This document shows positions 1 to 9,839 of a stretch of DNA of 64,000 nt, one piece after another (the first letter of the stretch is position 1; every line of letters begins with the position of its first letter). The translations under genes were made by a program, and so were the position numbers. Below the pieces are notes generated by a model that worked only from the letters and a program-made list of their open reading frames with translations, had not been told where the DNA came from and searched no databases. The stretch lies in assembly GCA_902763335.1 (NCBI GenBank), contig CACWRR010000002.1, positions 62,001 through 126,000 of the forward strand. Direction: 5' to 3'. The DNA is from an uncultured Lachnospiraceae bacterium (lineage in GTDB: Bacteria > Bacillota > Clostridia > Lachnospirales > Lachnospiraceae).

Positions 1-1
1 A

Positions 2-1351
2 CAGAGTGAAGAAAAATTAAAAGAAAATGACAGACTGGTAAATTTTTTCAGAGATAACGAGGAAGTAAGAAATAAAATTCAGGAAATTTTTTATTCCATG
101 GGAAGAACAAAATCCATTTCCCTTATGGAGTTTGTGGACAGGCTATATGATGTGGAGGAAAAGAGTAATGCAAAGGATTATATACTTGACATTTTGTTAT
201 TATTATCCATTGTATCATTTGCCTTCAGTCCGGTTTTCGGAATAATTGCATTTGTTGTAATGATTTCGGTAAACGTGTTTACTTATTACAGCAGAAAAGC
301 AGAGATAGAGAGCTATTTTATATGTTTCAGATATCTTGTGTATATGCAGGAATGTGCAGAGAAATTGGTGAAACTTGATATAAAGGAATTATCAGATTAC
401 AATGACAAACTTATAAATGCAGGCAAAAAACTTATGCCCGTAAGAAAAGGTGCATTTTTACTCTCATCCGGTGTAAATGGTTCAGCATCTGAGATGGTAA
501 TGGAATATTTAAGAATGATAACACATGTCGATCTGATAAAATTCAACTCTATGCTGAAAACAGTGAAAAAATCCGGTGATGATATAGAAGAAATGTTTTC
601 AGTGCTTGGTAAAACAGAGGCAATGATAGCTGTTGCATCATTCAGGGAAAGTCTTTCATATTATTGTATTCCTGAGTTTGAAACTGACAGTGATAAGACG
701 GTTATGGATTTTACGGATATATATCATCCACTTATCAGTGAACCGGTTGTAAATTCAATGTGTGAGGAAAGAAGTGTGCTTATAACAGGCTCTAATGCTT
801 CAGGAAAATCCACATTTTTAAAGACGGTGGCCATAAACAGTATTCTTGCGCAGACTATATATACATGCACAGCAAAAAAGTTTAGAACATGTTTTTACAG
901 TATTTATTCTTCAATGGCATTAAGAGATAATCTTATGGGACAGGAGAGTTATTATATAGTCGAGATAAAATCATTAAAGAGGGTTATAGATAGCATAACA
1001 GACGGAAATAAAGTTTTGTGTTTTGTGGATGAGGTTTTAAGAGGAACAAATACCATAGAGAGAATAGCCGCATCGTCGAAAATCCTTGAAAGCATGGCAG
1101 ATAAGGGTGCGATGTGTTTTGCGGCTACTCATGACGTTGAGCTTACCCATATACTGGAAAAAATATATGCAAATTATCATTTCCAGGAAGAAGTTAAGGA
1201 AGATGATATTATATTTAATTATAAATTGTACAGTGGACGGGCTGTGTCAAGAAATGCCATAAAATTATTAGGAGTAATGGGATACGATAAAAAGATTGTA
1301 ACTGACGCTGAAAAAGCGGCTGAAAGTTTCATCGCAACGGGAACATGGTAA
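2..1351 (+). CDS. MutS-family ATPase with membrane segments (5'-truncated by window edge)
   Basis: The reading frame is open from base 2, so the gene starts outside the window; 449 codons are visible. The C-terminal half is a MutS domain V ABC-type ATPase: a Walker A loop (GSNASGKST, near base 790), a Walker B/signature region with VDEVLRGTNT (near 1025) and a TATHD-like switch (AATHDVEL, near 1120). Upstream is a strongly hydrophobic stretch of roughly 40 residues (bases 175-290) that predicts one or two membrane segments. Canonical mismatch-repair MutS lacks this. It belongs to the group of short MutS-like proteins in Clostridia and Bacteroidetes whose function is not established; a role in mismatch repair should not be assumed. 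It is followed by a separate tyrS promoter. Confidence 0.85.
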   Translation, partial: QSEEKLKENDRLVNFFRDNEEVRNKIQEIFYSMGRTKSISLMEFVDRLYDVEEKSNAKDYILDILLLLSIVSFAFSPVFGIIAFVVMISVNVFTYYSRKAEIESYFICFRYLVYMQECAEKLVKLDIKELSDYNDKLINAGKKLMPVRKGAFLLSSGVNGSASEMVMEYLRMITHVDLIKFNSMLKTVKKSGDDIEEMFSVLGKTEAMIAVASFRESLSYYCIPEFETDSDKTVMDFTDIYHPLISEPVVNSMCEERSVLITGSNASGKSTFLKTVAINSILAQTIYTCTAKKFRTCFYSIYSSMALRDNLMGQESYYIVEIKSLKRVIDSITDGNKVLCFVDEVLRGTNTIERIAASSKILESMADKGAMCFAATHDVELTHILEKIYANYHFQEEVKEDDIIFNYKLYSGRAVSRNAIKLLGVMGYDKKIVTDAEKAAESFIATGTW

Positions 1352-1358
1352 AAATCCA

Positions 1359-1387
1359 TTGAACATATATTAAATTTGTGTTAAAAT
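1359..1387 (+). promoter_or_regulatory. Sigma-A-type promoter for tyrS
   Basis: TTGAAC (1359-1364), 17-base spacer, TAAAAT (1382-1387). No T-box leader fits in the remaining short leader, so tyrS does not appear to be tRNA-regulated here. Confidence 0.6.
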
Positions 1388-1431
1388 AACATGATTAGTA
1401 AAAGAGTATGTAAGAAACGGAGGAAATAAAA

Positions 1432-2661
1432 ATGTCACAGAATGTTTATGACGTTTTAGTTGAGCGTGGATATATAAAACAGCTTACCCACGAAAAAGAA
1501 ATAAAAGAATTATTAGAGAATGAGAAAATAACATTTTATATCGGCTTTGATCCTACGGCAGACAGCCTTCATGTAGGACATTTCATAGCCATGATGTTTA
1601 TGAGATATATGCAGCAGTACGGACACAGACCTATAGCTCTTATCGGCGGAGGAACAGCCATGATAGGCGATCCTAGCGGTAAGAATGATATGCGTAAGAT
1701 GATGACTAAAGAGACAATTCAGCATAATGTTGACTCTATAAAGAAACAGATGGAAAAATTCATCGATTTCAGTGATGGTAAGGCACTTATCGTAAATAAT
1801 GCCGACTGGCTGATGGATTTGAATTATGTTGATTTCTTAAGAGAAGTAGGAGTTCATTTCTCTGTAAACAGAATGCTTACGGCAGAGTGCTTTAAGCAGA
1901 GAATGGAAAAAGGACTTACATTTCTTGAATTTAACTATATGCTCATGCAGGGATACGATTTCTATGTTCTTAATAAAAAGTACGGTTGTAAGATGGAGCT
2001 TGGCGGTGATGACCAGTGGTCGAACATGATTGCAGGTGTTGAACTTGTCCGCAGAAAGGAACAGAAGGAAGCGTATGCGATGACCTGTACACTTCTTACA
2101 AACAGTCAGGGACAGAAGATGGGAAAAACTGTTGGAGGAGCATTATGGCTTGATCCTGAGAAGACTTCCCCATATGATTTCTACCAGTATTGGAGAAATG
2201 TAGACGATGCAGATGTAGAAAAGTGTCTGTCACTTCTCACATTTGTACCTATGGATGAGGTTAGAAGACTCGGTGCATTAGAAGGTGCTGAAATAAATAA
2301 GGCAAAAGAAGTTCTTGCTTATGAGGTTACAAAGATTGTTCACGGTGAAGAGGAGGCAGCTAAGGCACAGGAAGCTGCAAGAGCCGTGTTTGCCAGTGGC
2401 GGTAAGAGTGAGAATATGCCTACATCTGAAATTGATGCGGCAGAATTTGAATCAAAGGATATTCTGGCATTACTTGTAGATACAAATCTTGCAAAGAACC
2501 GTTCAGAGGCAAGAAGACTTGTTATTCAGGGTGGTGTATCTGCAAATGATGTAAAGGTAACAGAGATTGATAAGAAATTTACTGCAGATGATTTAGATGA
2601 TGAAAATGCACTTGTTCTTAAAAAGGGAAAGAAAGGTTTCCGTCAGATTAAAGTAAAATAA
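1432..2661 (+). CDS. tyrS: Tyrosyl-tRNA synthetase
   Basis: Class I aminoacyl-tRNA synthetase that charges tRNA-Tyr in the cytoplasm. At 409 residues it has the usual bacterial length. The HIGH motif appears as HVGHF (about residue 48), the KMSKS loop as KMGKT (about residue 230), and the C-terminal 65 residues form an S4-type RNA-binding domain ([17 protein letters not shown]). The ATG is preceded by ACGGAGGAAAT. It is followed 19 bases later by a small membrane peptide gene and then alaS, probably in one transcript. No specific odd features. Confidence 0.97.
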   Translation: MSQNVYDVLVERGYIKQLTHEKEIKELLENEKITFYIGFDPTADSLHVGHFIAMMFMRYMQQYGHRPIALIGGGTAMIGDPSGKNDMRKMMTKETIQHNVDSIKKQMEKFIDFSDGKALIVNNADWLMDLNYVDFLREVGVHFSVNRMLTAECFKQRMEKGLTFLEFNYMLMQGYDFYVLNKKYGCKMELGGDDQWSNMIAGVELVRRKEQKEAYAMTCTLLTNSQGQKMGKTVGGALWLDPEKTSPYDFYQYWRNVDDADVEKCLSLLTFVPMDEVRRLGALEGAEINKAKEVLAYEVTKIVHGEEEAAKAQEAARAVFASGGKSENMPTSEIDAAEFESKDILALLVDTNLAKNRSEARRLVIQGGVSANDVKVTEIDKKFTADDLDDENALVLKKGKKGFRQIKVK

Positions 2662-2680
2662 TAGATAGGAGCGATGAAGT

Positions 2681-2824
2681 ATGACATTATTACAGGCAGT
2701 TATATGGTATCCGGTAGTTTTTATTTTAATGATATTAGTTATAGTAAGTGCAGTGTTTACAGGAAAGAAACTTCGTGATAAGAAAGATGCAAAGAATGCA
2801 AACAGTGCAGAGAATGCAGATTAA
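2681..2824 (+). CDS. 47-residue single-pass membrane peptide, unknown function
   Basis: Short gene of 47 codons between tyrS and alaS. The ATG follows an AGGAGCG ribosome site at about 10 bases. The product begins MTLLQAVIWYPV, has one membrane segment (about residues 8-28), then a basic stretch (GKKLRDKKDAK) and a short polar Ala/Asn tail. Positive charges after the helix suggest the tail is cytoplasmic. I do not recognise a family. Its position with 19-base gaps on both sides, good ribosome site and clear membrane/charge pattern support a real gene. The peptide could be a membrane regulator or simply an uncharacterised small protein. Confidence 0.65.
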   Translation: MTLLQAVIWYPVVFILMILVIVSAVFTGKKLRDKKDAKNANSAENAD

Positions 2825-2843
2825 ATGAAAGGAACAGACAACG

Positions 2844-5480
2844 ATGCAGAAGTATGGAGTTAATGAATTAAGAAGAATGTTTTTGGAATTCTTTGAAAGC
2901 AAAGGTCATTTAAAAATGAACAGCTTTTCACTGGTTCCCCACAATGATAACAGTTTATTGCTGATAAATTCAGGAATGGCACCTTTAAAGCCTTATTTTA
3001 CAGGGCAGGAGATTCCGCCAAGAAGAAGAGTGACAACATGTCAGAAATGTATTCGTACAGGAGATATAGAGAATATAGGTAAAACAGCACGTCACGGTAC
3101 ATTTTTTGAAATGCTTGGTAATTTTTCATTTGGTGATTACTTTAAGACAGAGGCAATTCACTGGTCATGGGAATTTCTTACAGAGGTTGTAGGACTCGAT
3201 GCAGACAGACTGTATCCTTCTGTATATCAGGATGATGATGAGGCATTTGAAATCTGGAATAAAGAGATAGGTATTGCAGAGGACAGAATATTCAGATTTG
3301 GAAAAGAAGATAATTTCTGGGAGCATGGAGCAGGACCTTGCGGACCATGTTCAGAGATTTATTATGACAGAGGCGAGAAGTACGGATGTGGAAAGCCGGG
3401 ATGTACTGTAGGATGCGAATGTGACAGATATATGGAAATATGGAACAACGTATTTACACAGTTTGAGAATGACGGCAAGGGAAATTATACAGAACTTGTT
3501 CAGAAAAACATTGATACAGGAATGGGACTTGAGCGTCTTGCAAGTGTAGTTCAGGACGTTGATTCTATTTTTGATGTTGATACTGTATGTGCACTTAGAA
3601 ATAAAGTTTGTGAATTTGCAGGAACAACATATCAGACAGATGACAAAAAGGATGTATCAATCCGTATAGTTACGGATCATATAAGATCGGCAACATTTAT
3701 GATATCAGATGGAATCATGCCTTCAAATGAAGGAAGAGGATATGTTTTAAGAAGACTTATAAGACGTGCGGCTCGTCACGGAAAATTACTCGGTATTGAC
3801 GGAAAATTCCTTGCAAAACTCAGTGAAACTGTTATAGAGGGTTCAAAGGACGGATATCCGGAACTTGATGAGAAGAAAGATATGATATTTACTGTTCTTA
3901 CTGAGGAAGAAAATAAATTCAGCAAGACTATTGACCAGGGACTTAGTATTCTGGCTGACATGGAAAAAGAAATGAATGAAAAAGGAAGCAGCCAGTTATC
4001 GGGAGAGAATGCATTTAAGCTTTATGATACATATGGATTCCCATATGATCTTACAATGGAAATTCTCGAAGAAAAGGGAATGACAATTGACGAAGAAGGC
4101 TTTAAGGCAGCAATGAATGCACAGAAAGAGAAAGCAAGAAATGCCCGTAAAGTGACAAACTATATGGGAGCTGATGTTACTGTATATGAGTCGATTGATC
4201 CGTCAATAACAACAGAGTTCGTAGGATACGACAGATTAGAGGCAGACAGTAAGATAACAGTACTCACTACTGAAACAGAACTTACACAGGCATTGGCAGA
4301 TGGTGATGTAGGAACAATAATCGTGGAGCAGACACCGTTCTATGCAAGCATGGGTGGTCAGGAAGCTGATACAGGTATAATATATACAGACAGTGCAGAA
4401 TTTAAAGTACTTGATACTATAAAACTTCTTGGCGGTAAAGTCGGACATGTCGGAAAAGTAACAAAGGGTATGTTCAAAGTAGGAGATACAGTAACACTTA
4501 AAGTTGATGCTGATGTGAGAAGTGCTACAGCAAAGAACCACAGTGCAACACATCTTCTTCAGAAGGCATTAAGAGAAATTCTCGGAACACATGTTGAGCA
4601 GGCAGGTTCCCTTGTAAATAAAGATCATTTAAGATTTGACTTTACACATTTTCAGGCTATGACAGATGAAGAAATTAAAGCCGTTGAAAATATTGTAAAT
4701 GAAAAAATTGCTGAAACTATACCGGTAGTAACTGATATTATGACAATCGAAGAGGCAAGAAAGACAGGTGCCATGGCATTATTCGGCGAGAAGTACGGAG
4801 AAAAGGTACGAGTTGTATCGATGGGAGACTTCTCAAAGGAATTCTGTGGTGGAACACATGTTTCAAATACAAGTGTGATTTCGCAGTTTAAGATTATATC
4901 TGAGTCAGGTGTAGCGGCAGGAGTCAGAAGAATAGATGCCCTCACAGGAAAAGCTGTTACGGAATATTATAATAAGCTTGAAAAAGAGCTTGAAGATGCA
5001 GCAAAGGCAGCTAAGACAGAACCACAGAAACTTACTCTTAAGATACAGTCATTATATGACGAGATTAAGAGTTTAAAGAGTGAGAATGAAAGTCTTAAAA
5101 AGAAACTTGCCAACAACTCTCTCGGTGATGTAATGAATCAGGTTAAAGAGGTTAAAGGTGTAAAACTTCTTGCTTCAAAGATTGCCGATATGGATATGAA
5201 CGGATTGCGTGATTTAGGTGACAGCCTTAAGGATAAGATTGGAAGCGGCGTTATCGTTTTGGCGGCAGAGAATGACGGAAAGGTTAATCTTGTTGTAATG
5301 GCAACTGATGATGTTATATCTAAGGGAGCACACGCAGGAAATCTCGTAAAAGCCATAGCACCTGTTGTAGGCGGTGGCGGCGGTGGTCGTCCAAATATGG
5401 CTCAGGCAGGCGGTAAGAATCCGGCAGGAATAGATGATGCGTTAAAGAAAGCAGAAGAAGTACTTGCAGAGCAGGTATAG
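2844..5480 (+). CDS. alaS: Alanyl-tRNA synthetase
   Basis: Class II synthetase for tRNA-Ala with its own editing domain; 878 residues is full length. N-terminal catalytic core (residues 1-250, with TCQKCIRTGDIENIG and the GLERLA motif). Editing domain with zinc-binding HSATH (about residue 564) and CGGTH (about residue 667), a coiled coil near residues 720-760, and a C-terminal DHHA1 domain with a glycine run GGGGGGRP. A four-cysteine insert (CGKPGCTVGCEC, about residue 190) is seen in many bacterial AlaRS. Start ATG follows AAAGGAACAG. No T-box upstream, and no terminator before the next promoter. Confidence 0.97.
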   Translation: MQKYGVNELRRMFLEFFESKGHLKMNSFSLVPHNDNSLLLINSGMAPLKPYFTGQEIPPRRRVTTCQKCIRTGDIENIGKTARHGTFFEMLGNFSFGDYFKTEAIHWSWEFLTEVVGLDADRLYPSVYQDDDEAFEIWNKEIGIAEDRIFRFGKEDNFWEHGAGPCGPCSEIYYDRGEKYGCGKPGCTVGCECDRYMEIWNNVFTQFENDGKGNYTELVQKNIDTGMGLERLASVVQDVDSIFDVDTVCALRNKVCEFAGTTYQTDDKKDVSIRIVTDHIRSATFMISDGIMPSNEGRGYVLRRLIRRAARHGKLLGIDGKFLAKLSETVIEGSKDGYPELDEKKDMIFTVLTEEENKFSKTIDQGLSILADMEKEMNEKGSSQLSGENAFKLYDTYGFPYDLTMEILEEKGMTIDEEGFKAAMNAQKEKARNARKVTNYMGADVTVYESIDPSITTEFVGYDRLEADSKITVLTTETELTQALADGDVGTIIVEQTPFYASMGGQEADTGIIYTDSAEFKVLDTIKLLGGKVGHVGKVTKGMFKVGDTVTLKVDADVRSATAKNHSATHLLQKALREILGTHVEQAGSLVNKDHLRFDFTHFQAMTDEEIKAVENIVNEKIAETIPVVTDIMTIEEARKTGAMALFGEKYGEKVRVVSMGDFSKEFCGGTHVSNTSVISQFKIISESGVAAGVRRIDALTGKAVTEYYNKLEKELEDAAKAAKTEPQKLTLKIQSLYDEIKSLKSENESLKKKLANNSLGDVMNQVKEVKGVKLLASKIADMDMNGLRDLGDSLKDKIGSGVIVLAAENDGKVNLVVMATDDVISKGAHAGNLVKAIAPVVGGGGGGRPNMAQAGGKNPAGIDDALKKAEEVLAEQV

Positions 5481-5517
5481 GTATATTAAAAAGAGGGGAG
5501 ATAAATAAAAAATAGGC

Positions 5518-5545
5518 TTGACGTATGAAGAAAATATGATATAAT
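5518..5545 (+). promoter_or_regulatory. Sigma-A promoter for rpsU
   Basis: TTGACG (5518-5523), 16-base spacer, TATAAT (5540-5545). It gives a leader of about 70 bases. Confidence 0.75.
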
Positions 5546-5573
5546 ATTCTCTAGTGCAAAAAAAATACCCAAA

Positions 5574-5601
5574 CAGTTGTATTATGCACATTCCACAACT
5601 G
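5574..5601 (+). promoter_or_regulatory. Hairpin in the rpsU leader, abutting the ribosome site
   Basis: CAGTTGT (5574-5580) pairs perfectly with ACAACTG (5595-5601) over a 14-base loop. The last paired base is the first G of the ribosome site GGAGGGAGG, so the fold could tune S21 translation. No known riboswitch class is recognised. Confidence 0.45.
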
Positions 5602-5623
5602 GAGGGAGGTTAGGTGTGAGACT

Positions 5624-5800
5624 ATGTCGAATGTAATCGTTAAAGAAAACGAGTCTTTAGATAGTGCTTTACGCAGATTCAAAAGAAACTGTGCTAAGGC
5701 AGGCATTCAGCAGGAAATTCGTAAAAGAGAACATTACGAAAAGCCAAGCGTGAAGCGTAAGAAAAAGTCTGAAGCAGCAAGAAAACGTAAATATAATTAA
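5624..5800 (+). CDS. rpsU: 30S ribosomal protein S21
   Basis: 58-residue basic protein beginning [20 protein letters not shown] and ending in an Arg/Lys-rich helix ([15 protein letters not shown]), the typical S21 pattern. S21 sits on the 30S platform and helps mRNA base-pair with the 16S 3' end. A strong GGAGGGAGG ribosome site lies about 14 bases upstream of the ATG, with a second, weaker purine stretch nearer. It has its own promoter and terminator, so it is a monocistronic unit between alaS and trpS. Confidence 0.97.
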   Translation: MSNVIVKENESLDSALRRFKRNCAKAGIQQEIRKREHYEKPSVKRKKKSEAARKRKYN

Positions 5801-5810
5801 TGTGCTAAAG

Positions 5811-5836
5811 GAGATACCGCAAGGTATCTCTTTTTT
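5811..5836 (+). terminator. Intrinsic terminator of rpsU
   Basis: Perfect 8-base-pair stem GAGATACC/GGTATCTC closed by a GCAA tetraloop and followed by six T. Confidence 0.92.
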
Positions 5837-5840
5837 AAGT

Positions 5841-5869
5841 TTGACTTATGAGCATTTGGAATATATAAT
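5841..5869 (+). promoter_or_regulatory. Sigma-A promoter for trpS
   Basis: TTGACT (5841-5846), 17-base spacer, TATAAT (5864-5869), close to consensus. Predicted start of transcription near 5876. Confidence 0.8.
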
Positions 5870-5903
5870 AGACACTATGGTATTTAAAGGAGGAAATGAC
5901 AAA

Positions 5904-6986
5904 ATGGATAAAATCATATTGACCGGAGACAGACCTACAGGAAGACTTCATGTAGGCCATTATGTAGGTTCTCTGAAAAGAAGAGTAGAATTACAGAATT
6001 CCGGAGATTATAAAAAGATATTTATAATGATAGCTGATGCACAGGCACTTACAGATAATGCAGATAACCCTGAAAAGGTAAGACAGAATATTATAGAGGT
6101 TGCACTTGATTACTTATCATGCGGACTTGATCCTGCAAAATCAAATATACTTATACAGTCGCAGATATCTGAGCTGTGTGAATTATCATTTTATTATATG
6201 AACCTTGTTACTGTGTCAAGACTTCAGAGAAATCCGACAGTTAAGTCTGAGATTCAGATGAGAAATTTTGAGGCAAGTATTCCAGTTGGATTTTTCACAT
6301 ATCCTATAAGTCAGGCGGCTGACATAACAGCATTTAAAGCCACAACAGTGCCGGTAGGAGATGACCAGCTTCCTATGATTGAACAGACACGAGAGATAGT
6401 GAGAAAATTTAACTCAGTATATGGAGAGGCACTTGTGGAGCCGGATGCACTTCTGCCACAGAATAAAGCATGTATGAGACTTCCGGGAACTGATGGAAAG
6501 GCTAAAATGAGCAAATCCCTTGGAAACTGTATATATCTTTCGGATACACCTGATGAGGTAAAAAAGAAGATTATGAGCATGTTTACTGATCCGAACCATA
6601 TACAGGTAAGTGATCCGGGAAAAGTCGACGGCAATCCGGTATTCATATATCTTGATGCTTTTTGTAAGGATGAACATTTCGAGAGATACTGTCCTGATTA
6701 TGCATGTCTTGATGAAATGAAAGAACATTATAAGAGAGGCGGACTGGGTGACGTAAAGGTTAAAAAATTCCTTAACAACGTAATTCAGGAAGAACTTGAA
6801 CCTATAAGAAACAGACGTAAGGAATTAGAAAAAGATATTCCGGCAGTATATGAGATACTTAAAAAGGGAAGTGAGACAGCAAGAGAGGTTGCTGCAAATA
6901 CACTTGCCGAAGTGAAATCAAAAATGAAAATAAATTATTTTGATGATGTAGAACTTATTAATTCGCAGGCTGAAAAATATAAGTAG
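5904..6986 (+). CDS. trpS: Tryptophanyl-tRNA synthetase
   Basis: Class I synthetase for tRNA-Trp; 360 residues. HIGH-type motif HVGHY is at about residue 16 and KMSKS is exact at about residue 199. I chose the ATG at 5904 because it follows AAAGGAGGAAATG with proper spacing and lies just downstream of a strong promoter. A longer in-frame start at 5802 would run through the rpsU terminator and the promoter. The gene is monocistronic, closed by a terminator shared with the convergent flippase gene. Confidence 0.96.
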   Translation: MDKIILTGDRPTGRLHVGHYVGSLKRRVELQNSGDYKKIFIMIADAQALTDNADNPEKVRQNIIEVALDYLSCGLDPAKSNILIQSQISELCELSFYYMNLVTVSRLQRNPTVKSEIQMRNFEASIPVGFFTYPISQAADITAFKATTVPVGDDQLPMIEQTREIVRKFNSVYGEALVEPDALLPQNKACMRLPGTDGKAKMSKSLGNCIYLSDTPDEVKKKIMSMFTDPNHIQVSDPGKVDGNPVFIYLDAFCKDEHFERYCPDYACLDEMKEHYKRGGLGDVKVKKFLNNVIQEELEPIRNRRKELEKDIPAVYEILKKGSETAREVAANTLAEVKSKMKINYFDDVELINSQAEKYK

Positions 6987-7010
6987 TATATCAGAAATAT
7001 ATGATTTAGG

Positions 7011-7046
7011 CCTCACAGACAGGTAAAGTGAAATCTGTCTGTGAGG
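7011..7046. terminator. Bidirectional terminator between trpS and the SpoVB-like gene
   Basis: 12-base-pair perfect stem CCTCACAGACAG/CTGTCTGTGAGG with a 12-base loop, followed by TTTATTTTAT on the forward strand and preceded by A/T-rich sequence for the reverse direction. Confidence 0.8.
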
Positions 7047-7052
7047 TTTATT

Positions 7053-8534
7053 TTATATATCAATATCCTTTTTTAATATAAATAAATATGTACCTGAGAA
7101 AAACAAAACTGATGTAATCACACAGCAAAACATTAACATATATAGTCCGTTAAAATGTAACAGTGTACACAAAGCGTCAGATAGAAATTCAGAAATAAAT
7201 ATAAGCAGCACCGGAAGAATAATGGCATCTGCCATGTGCAAATCGGGGTGAACATAGCACAAAAGGTTTTTGTACTGTGTCAGACACAATATGAACTGGC
7301 TTACCAAAATTCCACACAGGTATGCCGAGATACCTAGGGTCGGGACGGCAAATATTGTAAATATAATACGGATGGCTATGGACAAAATATTAAATAAAAA
7401 GGTTGCGGTTGTATGTCCGAGTCCGTTCAGTATGCTTGATAATGTTGTATTGAGATAAAGAAACGGACAAAGCCATGCAAGGATGATAAGATAATATCCC
7501 GATGTTTTGTTATTAAAAATGATTAATCCTATGTCATTTCCATAATTATAGAATATTCCGGTACAGAATATTCCGAGTATCAGGCTTATCATAATGGTTT
7601 TTTCTGACGATAATTTGATTTTTTCAGTATTATTTCCGGCATCGGCTTTGGCAATGGCAGGCAGAAGCAGAGTTGCCATGGCATTGGTTATTGTTGCGGG
7701 AAACATTATAAAAGGCAGTGCCATGCCGGTAAGAATTCCGTATATACTTAAGGCATCAGATGATGACATGCCGGATTTCCTGAGAAAAAATGGCAGAAGT
7801 ATTGCCTCAGCACTTTGAAATACACTTAAAAGGAGTCTGTTTGAGATGAGGGGAATCGAACCTCTGGCTATATTTTTAATGATTGATATATCAGGTTTAT
7901 GCATTCTGGTTACATTAAGTGTGTACATGCAGTATGCGGATGAGACAAGTTCACCGGCAACCGCACCTATTACGGCACTTGTGGGACTGAAAACTTCGCC
8001 GTTACGGCATAGTATTATCCACACACAGTATGTGGCAAGTACTCTTGCAATCTGTTCGAGAAATTGTGAAAATGCCGGTATTCCGGCTTTGTTAAGACCA
8101 TAATAATATCCGCATATACAAGTATGAATAGAAGAAAAAGGTATTGAATATGATAGATATTGAAGAGGGACTGTACATCTTTTTTCAGAGAGTAATACGG
8201 AGGAAATAAAACCGGCATTCTTATATAATGTGACGGCAGTTAATACGGAAAGAATAAATGATAAAATCATACCACATTTTAAAATGGTTCTGGGAGAGGT
8301 TTCATTTGAGATAACACTTGCAGCCACCTGTTGGGAAATAACGGTCTGGATTCCGGCAGCACAGAATGCATAGCAGAGTCCCTGAATCGGGAAAATGAGC
8401 TGATATATGCCTATTCCGTCGGCTCCCAGTGTGCGCGATAAAAATATTCTGAAGAAGAACCCTATTATTCTCGCTGCTATGCCGGCAAGAACCAGTATAA
8501 AAGTACCTTTGATAAATGAACTTTTTTTGTTCAT
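7053..8534 (-). CDS. spoVB: SpoVB-like polysaccharide/lipid flippase (MOP superfamily)
   Basis: 493-residue polytopic membrane protein with 12-14 predicted helices, beginning MNKKSSFIKGTFILVLAGI and continuing with ARIIGFFFRIFLSRTLGADG, the family signature of SpoVB/MurJ/Wzx-like exporters. SpoVB in Bacillus is needed for spore cortex synthesis, and related clostridial proteins are thought to flip undecaprenyl-linked precursors. The start ATG is preceded (on the reverse strand) by GGGAGGATTGAC. It is transcribed alone, convergent with trpS and divergent from a cysteine desulfurase gene. A general oligosaccharide flippase role is the main alternative. Confidence 0.85.
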   Translation of the reverse strand: MNKKSSFIKGTFILVLAGIAARIIGFFFRIFLSRTLGADGIGIYQLIFPIQGLCYAFCAAGIQTVISQQVAASVISNETSPRTILKCGMILSFILSVLTAVTLYKNAGFISSVLLSEKRCTVPLQYLSYSIPFSSIHTCICGYYYGLNKAGIPAFSQFLEQIARVLATYCVWIILCRNGEVFSPTSAVIGAVAGELVSSAYCMYTLNVTRMHKPDISIIKNIARGSIPLISNRLLLSVFQSAEAILLPFFLRKSGMSSSDALSIYGILTGMALPFIMFPATITNAMATLLLPAIAKADAGNNTEKIKLSSEKTIMISLILGIFCTGIFYNYGNDIGLIIFNNKTSGYYLIILAWLCPFLYLNTTLSSILNGLGHTTATFLFNILSIAIRIIFTIFAVPTLGISAYLCGILVSQFILCLTQYKNLLCYVHPDLHMADAIILPVLLIFISEFLSDALCTLLHFNGLYMLMFCCVITSVLFFSGTYLFILKKDIDI

Positions 8535-8669
8535 GTCAATCCTCCCATCATAAAAACTGTTTTATAGCAAAATTCATATTTAGAATTGCTATCAGGTTTC
8601 AAAAACAAAAGTTTATCATAATATATTCTTAAGATATAAAAAAGATAACCGGTAATGGGGGTAAAAGGA

Positions 8670-9821
8670 ATGGAGAAGCTTATATATTTGGATAATGCAG
8701 CAACGACAAAGATATATTCAGATGTACTGAGAGAAATGTTGCCATATTTTTCTAAGATATATAGCAATCCTTCAGGAATATATGAATTTTCTTCAAAGGC
8801 CAGAGAGGCAACAGAGTTGGCGCGTAGTAGGATTGCGAAATTAATCAATGCGGATGCAGATGAAATATTTTTTACTTCCGGAGGAACTGAAGCAGATAAC
8901 TGGGCTTTAAAATGTGCTGCTAAGGCAAACAGAAAAAAAGGAAAACATATCGTAACGACAAAGATAGAACATCACGCAATACTAAATACATGCCGGTCAC
9001 TGGAAAATGAGGGATATGAAGTGACATATCTTGAGGTAGATAAAGACGGGATGGTGAATCCGGAGCATGTAATGGATGTTGTAAAAAAAGGAACTATAAT
9101 TATTTCAGTGATGACTGCAAATAACGAAGTGGGAACTATACAGAATATAGCCCAGATAGGCAGAATTGCAAGGGCAAATAATGTTTTGTTTCATACAGAT
9201 GCAGTTCAGGCGTTTGGACAAATACCGATAGACGTTAAAAAAATGAACATAGATATGTTAAGTGCCAGTGCCCATAAACTGCACGGCCCCAAAGGGGTAG
9301 GATGCCTTTATATAAATAAAAATGTGGGAATAGAACCTTTCATGCATGGCGGTTCCCAGGAAAAAAAGCTGCGTGCAGGCACACTGAATGTACCGGGAAT
9401 TGTGGGATTTGGTAAGGCGGCAGATATTGCCTTAAATGAAATGGATGAAAAAATAAAAAAAGAAACAGAGTTAAGGGATTATCTGATAAACGGAATGATG
9501 GAAAATGTACCGGAGTGCACTCTTAACGGACATAAGACAATGAGACTTCCAAATAATACGAATTTCTGTTTTAAACACATTGAAGGAGAATCATTAGTTA
9601 TAATTCTCGATACGATGGGAATATGCTGTTCAAGCGGTTCGGCATGCAGCGCAGGGTCAAAGAACCCGAGTCATGTTCTTGTGGCAATGGGGCAAACTGA
9701 TGACGATGCACATGGGGCACTAAGGCTTACTTTATCAGAAAATACGACAATAGAGGAACTCGATTATACAATAGCGGCGGTAAAGAAGTCGGTAAACGGT
9801 TTAAGAACAATGTCATCTTAA
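8670..9821 (+). CDS. Cysteine desulfurase (IscS/NifS family)
   Basis: PLP enzyme that takes sulfur from cysteine for Fe-S clusters or tRNA thiolation; about 383 residues. It starts LIYLDNAATT, has the PLP lysine in SASAHKLHGPKG (about residue 202) and the catalytic cysteine in the loop SSGSACSAGSK (about residue 325), typical of group I enzymes. I prefer the ATG at 8670 over that at 8655, because GGGGGT lies about 8 bases before it and family members begin just before LDNAATT. No iscU or thiI lies next to it; the next gene has its own promoter. Confidence 0.93.
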   Translation: MEKLIYLDNAATTKIYSDVLREMLPYFSKIYSNPSGIYEFSSKAREATELARSRIAKLINADADEIFFTSGGTEADNWALKCAAKANRKKGKHIVTTKIEHHAILNTCRSLENEGYEVTYLEVDKDGMVNPEHVMDVVKKGTIIISVMTANNEVGTIQNIAQIGRIARANNVLFHTDAVQAFGQIPIDVKKMNIDMLSASAHKLHGPKGVGCLYINKNVGIEPFMHGGSQEKKLRAGTLNVPGIVGFGKAADIALNEMDEKIKKETELRDYLINGMMENVPECTLNGHKTMRLPNNTNFCFKHIEGESLVIILDTMGICCSSGSACSAGSKNPSHVLVAMGQTDDDAHGALRLTLSENTTIEELDYTIAAVKKSVNGLRTMSS

Positions 9822-9839
9822 TATATTCATAAATCCAAA

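Noticed and set aside
1352-1431. T-box leader for tyrS
   Set aside because: The leader is too short and contains no T-box sequence or terminator-antiterminator pair.
5802-5903. N-terminal extension of trpS
   Set aside because: It would be translated through the rpsU terminator and the trpS promoter; the ATG at 5904 has the ribosome site.
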